DNA of 54,657 nt from Gnetum montanum (Eukaryota > Streptophyta > Gnetopsida > Gnetales > Gnetaceae). The notes under the pieces are model-generated. The model searched no databases and was not told the origin of the DNA. It saw only the letters and a program-made list of their open reading frames with translations. The stretch spans positions 645,441-700,097 of the forward strand of contig MNCI01017705.1 of the NCBI GenBank assembly GCA_015680685.1. The letters run 5' to 3'. The position numbers and the translations under genes were made by a program. This document shows positions 47,641 through 54,657 of this stretch, piece after piece; within the stretch, counting starts at the first letter, position 1, and the number at the start of each line of letters is the position of its first letter.

Positions 47641-48292
47641 ATGTCCAAATCCATCTAATAGCCTTGTAGCTTCAAAACATGGTCCACTAATGTCTAAAAC
47701 TAGCAAAACCTAACCATTTTTTGTGTATATTAGCCAAATGTTACCATATATGGCCTGTTTTTGCTTGATTTTTGCCTTATTACATAGTATTTTGGCTTAT
47801 TTTTGGACTTGGGTTGTATTGTTTACCTTGTTGTCCTTCTATGGCCTTTATACAACTATATGTGTTCTTTATTTGTCTTATTATAGTTTTATTTACCTTT
47901 TTTTGGCCTTTGAATGATATCAAATAGTGGGGTTTGACCTTCTCTAACCACTATTTGACACCATATGACCATGGCTCGCTAAGGCCTAAAATTGGTAGCA
48001 TAGTCCACCAAGATTCTGAAGTAGTATCATGGCCCTCTAAGGCCTAAAATAGTGTAATTATGGCCTTTTGGATCATTTTTAGCCTTATTTCTTATATCTC
48101 CTCTTGTTTGACCTTTGCTTGACCTTTGTTGGCCTGTACTGTACTTTGTTAAATTGATCTTATCTCATTAATGACCTTGAATGACCTTGTTTGCATAAGA
48201 TTTACATGTATTTGCATAATTTTATACCATTTTATCATTATTTATTCACTTTTACATAGGTTTCACTTAATATGCTTTTGGTTGATATGCAG
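47641..48292 (+). other. Pre-RT spacer of element E with minisatellite and splice-acceptor-like end
   Basis: Units of the ~30-bp minisatellite lie at 47970-48070. The spacer ends in a T-rich run and TTGATATGCAG (48282-48292), a good 3' splice-site form, ten bases before ATG 48302. Ogre-type Tat elements splice out an intron between protease and reverse transcriptase, so this could be the acceptor. No matching donor was identified near the protease end. Confidence 0.4.
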
Positions 48293-49560
48293 GATTAAAG
48301 TATGAGTACTTGGAAGAAAATCAATTTGCCTTTGTGTCTACATGTACATCATGGTAATGTTGATTGGTGTATCAACCCTAATTACTTAGATCTTGAGCTT
48401 GAGAGTCTGGTAGATCACATAGCCTCAATAGAGAGACCTCTTAAATGGCTTGAAAACCTAGTCAAAACCCTTCACTTAGAAGTAAGGAACATAATCAAAG
48501 ACTCTCTAGTTGAGGTTCCCATCACAATGCACAGTGGTGAGGAGAAAACCCTTAAACTAAGTTCCTCACTAAAGCCTCAATATGTTCAAGACATCACCAA
48601 GGTCCTACAAAATAACATTAAGGCCTTTGCTTAGTCATATGAAGACATGGTAGGCCTAGACCCACATTTAGTCTAGCACAACATCATACTAAACTATAGC
48701 ATTAGAACAGTTAAGTAAAAAGTGCACAAAGTTAGACTTGATTTGGCCTTGGTAGTTTGTGATGAGATCTCAAAGCTCTATCAAGTTGGTTTCATTAGGT
48801 CTATTGATTACACATAATGGGTGTTCAACATAGTGGTAGTCCCTAAGAAAAATTGGAGTATTTGTATTTGCATTAATTTTTGAGACCTAAATAAAGTGAC
48901 TATTAAAGATGACTTTTCTTTGCCTAGTATTAAGCAACTTATCAATACTATGATTGGGCATGCCTTGTTGTTCTTTATGGATGGATTCTCGAGATATAAC
49001 CAAATTAGGATCAACCTAGAGCATCAACTTAGCATGACCTTTATGACCCCTTGGGGTACCTTTTGTTATACCATGATGCCCTTTGGCCTTAAGAATGTAG
49101 GAATAACATACCAAAGAGTCATGACCTTTATATTCAATGACTACATGATAGATTTGTTACATGGATGACATAGTCGTTAAGTCCAAGATGACCATTGATC
49201 ATGCTAATGACCTAGACCTTGTGCTTAAATGATGCCTCAAATATGAGCTTAGGCCGAATCCCAAGAAATGTATCTTCAATGTCAAGACTAGTAAGGTGCT
49301 TGGCTTTGTAGTATCTAGAGTAGGGATACGTGTTGATCCTAACAGGTTAAGGCCATATCCAAATTAGCAGTTCCTACCAACCTTAAGGAGCTTTGGGGCT
49401 TACAAGCTAGGTTATAGTTTATTTGTAGGTTTATTGCTAGGCTTACGAATAAGTTACAGCCCATGAAACACTTGCTTAAGAAAGGGATTCACTTTGAGTG
49501 GATGGCTCAGTGCCAAGAGGCCTTTGAAAATCCTAAGCAAGAATTAACATAACTACCAAT
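48293..49560 (+). pseudogene. Reverse transcriptase of element E (Tat type)
   Basis: The frame opens at ATG 48302 (MSTWKKINLPLCLHVHHGN). It continues in the same frame through several Gln-position stops to ALLFFMDGFSRYNQIRINL (about 48966-49020) and FMTPWGTFCYTMMPFGLKN (49036-49095). A frameshift near 49150 moves to the frame with CYMDDIVVKSK (about 49155-49185), the catalytic YMDD, followed by SKVLGFVVSRVGIRVDP. The thumb and connection follow in decayed form. The enzyme would copy element RNA into DNA. The wording fits Tat elements rather than Athila, in contrast to C and D. Confidence 0.85.
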
Positions 49561-50400
49561 AGTCTATCCTCCGCAAGAGGGTTAACTATTTTAAATCTAT
49601 CTTTCCATCTCTAATACATCCATTGCCTCTCTACTCTATCAGAAACATGATGATGGAGCAAAAATTCATGTACACTATCTTATCCATGCATTAGTTGCCC
49701 ATGAGACCTAATATACTAAAGTGGAGAAGTATTGTCTAGCACTAGTCTTCTCCTTAAAGAAGTGGATACACTACCTCTTTAGAAGCCAAGTCAACATCAT
49801 TTGCAAGGATAACATACTTAGAGCCACAATGAGCAACATCTATGAAAGTAGCCATATAGCCTGACAGAAAGCCATAACTACAGAATTTGACCTTCATTAC
49901 ATCTCTCAATCCTTAATGAAAGGTCAAGTTATAGCCATACAACTCATAGTTTTACTTGTTGATGACCAAATAGCCATAGATCTTGAGTTCCCTAATGAAC
50001 ACATTAACACTGGTAGCTAAGTACTTGAGGGTTATGAGGTAGTCATGCACTTTGATGGAGCTTCAACTACCCATGGAGCTAGAGTCGTTGCTATCATAAC
50101 ATTCCCATCTAGTAAAATCTAATCCTTCACCTATCGTTTTGAGTTTCCATGTACCAACAACATAGCAAAGTATAAAGGTTTCATTAGAGGAATGATGGTA
50201 GCTCATGACCTAGGAATTAGATGCTTAATGATCAAATGTGATTTAGAACTCATGGTTAACTAAGTAACCAAAGTCTATGCATGTAAAGCTAAGTACTTAC
50301 AATCTTACTGTGACCTAGGGAAGTAGTTGTTACAATACTTCACAAATGTTGATATCCAACACATATCTCAAAAAAAACTTTATAATCGATCTAATTTCAA
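49561..50400 (+). pseudogene. Two RNase H domains of element E
   Basis: The first, gypsy-type domain spans about 49595-49850 with LSISNTSIASLLYQKHDDG and YTKVEKYCLALVFSLKKWI. A second, different domain follows at about 50033-50350: YEVVMHFDGASTTHGARVV, then FRFEFPCTNNIAKYKG-like wording with the conserved PCTNN, and LGIRCLMIKCDLELMVN. DGAS, the NN-x-A-x-Y segment and D-x-E-L are the signature of the archaeal-type RNase H acquired by the Tat lineage, where the first domain is thought to have degenerated into a connector. Several Gln-position stops break the frame. Confidence 0.8.
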
Positions 50401-50589
50401 CATTAGCCCTTAGTGTGATGCAAAATGTGTTTAGCAAGTTTCCCATCTTAACCATGGATTATGCTCCTCGCATCATATAGAACATTGAGGATACCTTTGT
50501 GGCCATCATTCATACTGGTCCTCCCAAGGAGTGGTATGATGATATAAAATTTTACCTTGTGCATGATGAATCCTCACAAGGCTTGACTA

Positions 50590-51765
50590 CTAAAAAGGAC
50601 ACTGTATGCAAGTGATTGAAGCAATATGTCATCATAGGTGATAACACATTATGTCTACCATTCTATGATGGCATACTCCTAAAGTGCTTAGGTAAAACCA
50701 AAGCTGGAATAGTCCTAGAGGAGGTTCATGAGGGTGTTTGTGAAAGACATATAGGATCGAGAGCTATGGTTGCTAAGACTAGATGGATAGGCTATTATTG
50801 GCCCCATATGAAAAATGACTGACTGCAGAAAGTTAAGTAGTGTAACACATGCCAACGATATAGCAACCTTATACATGTTTTATTGACTGAGTTGTATACC
50901 ACCTAGATAGCATGGCCATTTCAACAATGGGGGTTGGATATCATTAGGCCCATAACACCTAAGTCTTCCATAGGGCATAGCTTCATCATCATCTCAACTG
51001 AATACTTTATAAAGTGGGTTGAGGTTAATCTTCTAAGGAAGACTACATTCAAAAAAGTCTAAAAATTCATCCTAGATAACATTATAGCCTATTTTGGCAT
51101 ACCCATGGCCATAGTTATAAACAATGGACCACAATTTAGAAGCCATGAAATGAGATATTTCTATCACAAACTAGGTATTAAGCATTCTTTCTCATCACCT
51201 TATTACCCTTAAGCCAATGGACAAGCATAAGTAGGCAATAATGCCATCATCAACTTGCTCAAAAAGATGCTGAACAATAGCAAACACAAGTAAGCAACTT
51301 GTCCATGCACTATAGGCATACAGAACAACCTATCGCATGATAATTGGTATGACCCCTTGTACCTTGGTTTATGGTTTTGAAGTTATTTTACCTCTTGAAT
51401 TGTAGGTGCCATCACTCTGAGTAGTCTTGATTGACTTCATCAACAATTAGCAAAATAAAGAGGTGAGGATGGTGGACCTGGACTTAGTGGATGAGCAACA
51501 CATGCAAGCACTTGCTCACATCAAGCACTATCAAGAGAGGTAGAAACAGTAGCATCACCATAGCTTGATCATGCATAAGATTAAGGAGGGTGACCTAGTC
51601 CTCAAGGCTATCTACAAGCATGTGGACAAATTCTCAGCTAATTGGGAAGGGCCCTTCCTTATCACCAGAGCCTATGAAAGTGATGCATTCAAAATAGTTA
51701 ACATGGATGGGAATGAGTTGTCCAATCCTATTAATCATTCCTATCTAAAGCCATACTACATTTAG
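50590..51765 (+). pseudogene. Integrase of element E
   Basis: The zinc-binding part shows HEGVCERHIGSRAM and CNTCQ (50616-50860). The catalytic core has QQWGLDIIRPITPKS (first Asp present, about 50940), then VINNGPQFRSHEM (about 51110), with Asn in place of the second Asp. In GQA-stop-VGN (about 51225) the catalytic Glu codon is TAA. The C-terminal end at 51565-51765 is open and well kept: ANWEGPFLITRAYESDAF, ending NHSYLKPYYI, a typical GPY/F-type module of gypsy integrases. It is inactive. The 3' noncoding part begins right after. Confidence 0.85.
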
Positions 51766-52016
51766 TTGACAAATCATCAATAAGCAAGCCTACTTTCAAT
51801 TGTTTTCTATGATCTTAAACTAGCAACATAGCTTGCCAAGGCATTAAACTAGTACCATGGCCCTTCACAACCTTAAACTATCAATCTTGGTGAACTAGAT
51901 AGCCTAATTCGCATGTGGCATGTATGCATTATAATGTTATAATATGCAATGATGTTTTTTATTCTTTGTTGATGCCTCTCAGGTCAAACCTCCAGACATC
52001 AACAAAGAGGGACCAT
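51766..52016 (+). other. 3' noncoding part and polypurine tract of element E
   Basis: The ~30-bp minisatellite units recur at about 51800-51900. The segment ends with AACAAAGAGGGACCA (52001-52015), the likely polypurine tract, just before the LTR start TGAAAAACC at 52017. Confidence 0.7.
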
Positions 52017-52362
52017 TGAAAAACCATAAAAATTTACATGTTATAGCTAATTTTTATCATGTAGCTTTTACCTCATGAAACACAAAGCAAATTTTCATTG
52101 TAAATGTGAAGATTGTAATCCAAAATGGGCAATTTCACATAATTTATACTTTTGGGACTGAAAATGGCTCATAAGTGGTCAAAGCCTCATTCCCCAAGTG
52201 AAAAAAGGTCAGCTAGTATCTATATTTGGGCTTGGGGAGGTGGGAATAAAAAATGCCTTTGGAATGCCAAAAAGGTAATTTGATGGGTTTTATGGGGGGT
52301 ATACACTTTTCTATGCTGGAAACACATGCAAGGGAGGAAATATCACCTACCCCAGCATGAAA
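52017..52362 (+). mobile_element. 3' LTR of element E, truncated
   Basis: 346 bp collinear with 31982-32312, including TACTTTTGGG(A/G)CTGAAAATG and GATGGGTTTTATGGGGGGTA. Similarity stops at CCCAGCATGAAAG; from 52363 the sequence is unrelated. The rest of the LTR, at least 1 kb, is missing, so no target duplication can be checked. Confidence 0.85.
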
Positions 52363-52620
52363 GTGTTGGCACATTTGGCCATTTCATGGATTAGCAAAAG
52401 TGATAAAAATATGAATGATACAAGACAAAGCAAATATTCAAATGAAAAAATACGATGGTTGTGTCTTATTGATATGCATAATGCCGAAGGTTTCATTTGG
52501 AAATTTATGGGTGAACCTATAGCAAAAGAAGACACTAACAAAAGGCTACAGAAGTGTTTCAACTTTCAGATAATACCAAAGAACCAACTGTTAAGGAAAA
52601 TTTATCACGCTCCTGTGTGA
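52363..52620 (+). CDS. Open stretch of unknown nature after element E
   Basis: An open frame of 87 codons starts at an ATG inside the truncated LTR (52357) and runs to TGA at 52620. The part outside the LTR has balanced, non-repetitive composition: WLCLIDMHNAEGFIWKFMGE and FQIIPKNQLLRKIYHAPV. I do not recognise it. It may be a chance frame, an exon piece, or part of an element that replaced the E LTR end. No promoter or splice signals were established. Confidence 0.2.
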   Translation: MLAHLAISWISKSDKNMNDTRQSKYSNEKIRWLCLIDMHNAEGFIWKFMGEPIAKEDTNKRLQKCFNFQIIPKNQLLRKIYHAPV

Positions 52621-52918
52621 GGGGAAGATTGAAAAAATATTGGAAAGCTTTATCGATTAAAAAGAGCTGACAATCCCATTCATAAATATGACAATAAGAA
52701 ATTAAAATTAACCTTATCTTGAGTCACCATTATAGGATTTCAGCGGACGTTTATACAGCAAACAGTGGTTCACAGCCACTGTATGCATTGGCAAGGTATT
52801 TAAAAAAAAATGATGAAATAGTTGCAGCCGAGATTGTGCCATGCACGAATTGGCTTTGAGGATAGAGAACAAATCAATTGAATCATGGTTGTTCCATTTG
52901 TTAACTTTTCTCCCGTAT

Positions 52919-53257
52919 TTAATTTAATTTATGGCTTTTTAGCCTAGAAACGACAAAGAAGCAGGCAGAGGAACATGACGCGTCTCCCTGGGTGAAGTTG
53001 CAGACTACGTTTTGTTCTATTTCGTCTTCATTTTGGGATTCGGTAACAAATAGGATGCTGTGCTTAGAAATTTCAAGATAAATACCTAAACGCAGCCCAA
53101 GCGTCTCCTGCTGCAACTGGTGGGAAAATAGTCTAGAAGAATGACCTTTCTTTCTCCTTCCCATCAAATTGCATTTGGATTTGTCTAGCAGAGGAGGTAT
53201 ACTGATGTTGCTAGAGCGGGAGGAGTCTGAAGCGACACCAGAGACAGATGCATGAGT
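52919..53257 (-). CDS. Gene-like open frame in richer-GC patch (unknown)
   Basis: On minus, an open frame of about 112 codons runs from near 53257 to the stop at 52919. The only internal ATG gives MGRRKKGHSSRLFSHQLQQ. The upstream part is Ser-rich (SVSGVASDSSRSSNISI), followed by a basic patch (GRRKKGHSSR) and CNFTQGDASCSSACFFVV. Surrounding sequence to about 53460 has higher GC and CpG than the retroelements. It could be a host gene exon or relic. No family is recognised. Confidence 0.25.
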   Translation of the reverse strand, partial: THASVSGVASDSSRSSNISIPPLLDKSKCNLMGRRKKGHSSRLFSHQLQQETLGLRLGIYLEISKHSILFVTESQNEDEIEQNVVCNFTQGDASCSSACFFVVSRLKSHKLN

Positions 53258-54420
53258 TCAATCCTAACGAAATCCTCTGTCATCAGAAGCGTTACTTATC
53301 TTCCTATGCACCAGAAGAGGGATCTTCTACAACAGCGGTAGCTATGCCTGTGTTTTGATCAAGCGTTTCTGCGGCGCTGAGCATGCGTGCGTGAGCCAGG
53401 GCCAGGGCCTTACTCCATAATGCATGGGCGGAGGATAAGGAAGCTAGCAACAATGTGGTTATGAAAGGTACAACGTGGTAGAACCAAAAGCTCTACAACT
53501 CATACAAAATGTGGATTTACAGAGTCTCTCTTAAATCCCACGTCAATGGAACGAGCCAAAGTGGAACTTGATTCAGTGGTAGATTATACTCAATGGAATC
53601 ATGAAAGAAACACGTCTGCATCCAGTGGCACCATTTTTGGTTATATGCTTAACCAGGGAGACTTGCACCATTAACAGTTACCTTTCTGGTGGATGCTAGA
53701 ATTACACTAAATGTTTGTCTACCAATATGAAGGTAACATCAACACGTTACCTCCTTCGGTTAAAACAAACCCAATGCCACTATCAACGCCTGCTGTTTCA
53801 ATGGTGCTGTTAGAAAAATGAAGAAGACATTGTTCCAGATGTCACATGCAGCTACAACCACTTATTTTAAAATAATACGAGAAAATCAAGGAAGAAGGGA
53901 TGGAAAAACAGAAGACAAAACCGTCATAAGCTCTGCATCAACAATACCCTGAGTTTCAGCTATTTTAAGAAAGGTCCCCTTAGCTATAACACATCAAAAT
54001 TAAATTAAAATTAATTAATTTAGATATGCATAATGTAAGATATACATATGACATTGAGAAAAAGGAAAAAGATATTTTTGGGATATTTGTGTAACTAAAA
54101 GGGGGTATTTAGTTAGTATCCATTTTATTACTTTCACAAGAATTACTAAGGCTTAATTACATTTAGTAATTAAAATCCTAAATAAAATAATTAAAATAAA
54201 TTGGGGATCTTGGATTTATTTTAATAAATAAATAAATAAATTATTATAGGATATAGGCTTACAAAAACAATATGTATAATGTATACACATGCCAACGTTA
54301 GCATGATGTTCTCCTAATCTTTTGTACAAATTAAAACTTCCTAACTCGTTGGGCAAGTTATAACTTCCTTACTTGGGAGAGAAGTTAGCTAAGATATTTT
54401 GAAAGATTTAACTACCTTTT
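53258..54420. other. Unassigned interval, GC-richer then AT-rich
   Basis: From 53258 to about 53700 composition is mixed, with several CpG. From 53980 it is AT-rich with a TAAATAAATAAATAAATTA run near 54223. No recognised coding or repeat partner is in the window. Confidence 0.35.
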
Positions 54421-54426
54421 GAACCC

Positions 54427-54435
54427 TATAAAAAG
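54427..54435 (+). promoter_or_regulatory. TATA box candidate near right edge
   Basis: CCCTATAAAAAGGC is a strong TATA form. A purine-rich leader and a (C/T)TCAC(A/T)C(A/T)CTTGGG-type stretch follow. It may be a host promoter or the promoter of another LTR entering the window; no second copy is visible. Confidence 0.35.
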
Positions 54436-54657
54436 GCTTTAGGGGTAAGAAGAAAATAACACACTTTGGGACTACTAGCTCACACTTGGGGTCACTCACT
54501 TTGGCTCTTGGGAAGAGCATTTGTAAAAAACATTGTGAAGGATTGCTTGTAAGATGACTGGCTAAAGAAAAAATTTCAGCCTCTTTGTCATAGTTCTATG
54601 AGTTATGCTTATTGTTTTTTATTTTGTTTAAATTTTTTAGCTAGTGGTTTAGATAGT

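Larger units (their letters stand above)
31982..52362 (+). mobile_element. Element E: giant Tat-type LTR retrotransposon (~20.4 kb)
   Basis: Matching ends lie at 31982 (TGAAATACCACAAAAATTTG) and 52017 (TGAAAAACCATAAAAATTTA). Between them are a leader with a 0.5-kb tandem duplication, gag (34747-37050), protease (about 37900-38290), an insert of about 10 kb with an antisense gene and a periodic array, then reverse transcriptase, RNase H, a second RNase H and integrase (48293-51765), a short 3' noncoding part and a truncated 3' LTR. The second RNase H and the RT/integrase wording place it in the Tat lineage, which includes the giant Ogre elements. It sits inside the protease region of element D. 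Confidence 0.85.

Noticed and set aside
13026-51300. Alternative genetic code with TAG/TAA as Gln
   Set aside because: Stops also break other codons, frameshifts and catalytic losses are present, and the sequence is plant nuclear retrotransposon DNA. Deamination decay explains the pattern.

Overview
The window is plant nuclear DNA made almost entirely of old, nested LTR retrotransposons of the Ty3/gypsy superfamily. The primer binding sites match plant tRNA-Asp, the reverse transcriptases are of the Athila and Tat types, base composition is AT-rich, and every copy is decayed. This fits a large, slowly purged seed-plant genome, probably a gymnosperm (inference). No tRNA, rRNA, CRISPR array or intact host gene was found.

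Layout. Positions 1-224: part of a minus-strand Athila-type LTR, inserted into element B. Positions 225-3913: the 3' part of plus-strand element B, carrying coding remnants that are not recognisable gag or pol, followed by its 3' LTR. Positions 3914-10109: a non-LTR interval with short tandem duplications near 5.5-5.9 kb and a richer-GC, low-copy-looking stretch at 5.9-7.6 kb. Positions 10110-20398: element F (minus strand), represented by its 3' LTR and pieces of its internal region. Element A (plus strand, 12051-18825) is inserted in F. A has both LTRs, a tRNA-Asp-type PBS and one long gag-protease frame, but no reverse transcriptase or integrase. Positions 20399-31981: element D (minus strand), whose 3' LTR is split by element C (20490-28897, minus strand, target duplication CTAAG). 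C keeps remnants of gag, protease, RT, RNase H and integrase. Positions 31982-52362: element E (plus strand), about 20.4 kb, of the Tat type with a second (archaeal-type) RNase H. Its gag-protease and RT-integrase halves lie about 10 kb apart. Positions 52363-54657: unassigned DNA with a few gene-like signals.

The nesting is F containing A and D, D containing C and E, and B containing the fragment at 1-224. The most unusual object is inside E, between protease and reverse transcriptase: an unidentified gene on the strand opposite to the element. It shows eight exons joined in frame by GT-AG introns (39254-44067, minus). Antisense introns would not be removed from the element's own genomic RNA, so such a gene could survive retrotransposition with its introns. 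Beside it (about 44.7-47.6 kb) lies a degenerate array with a period close to 188 bp, each unit carrying a small inverted motif.

Most inactivating changes are nonsense codons at expected Gln or Arg positions (CAG/CAA/CGA to TAG/TAA/TGA), as expected from deamination of methylated cytosine. All three Athila-type protease remnants (A, C, D) have Asn at the catalytic Asp position. None of the elements looks able to move on its own.
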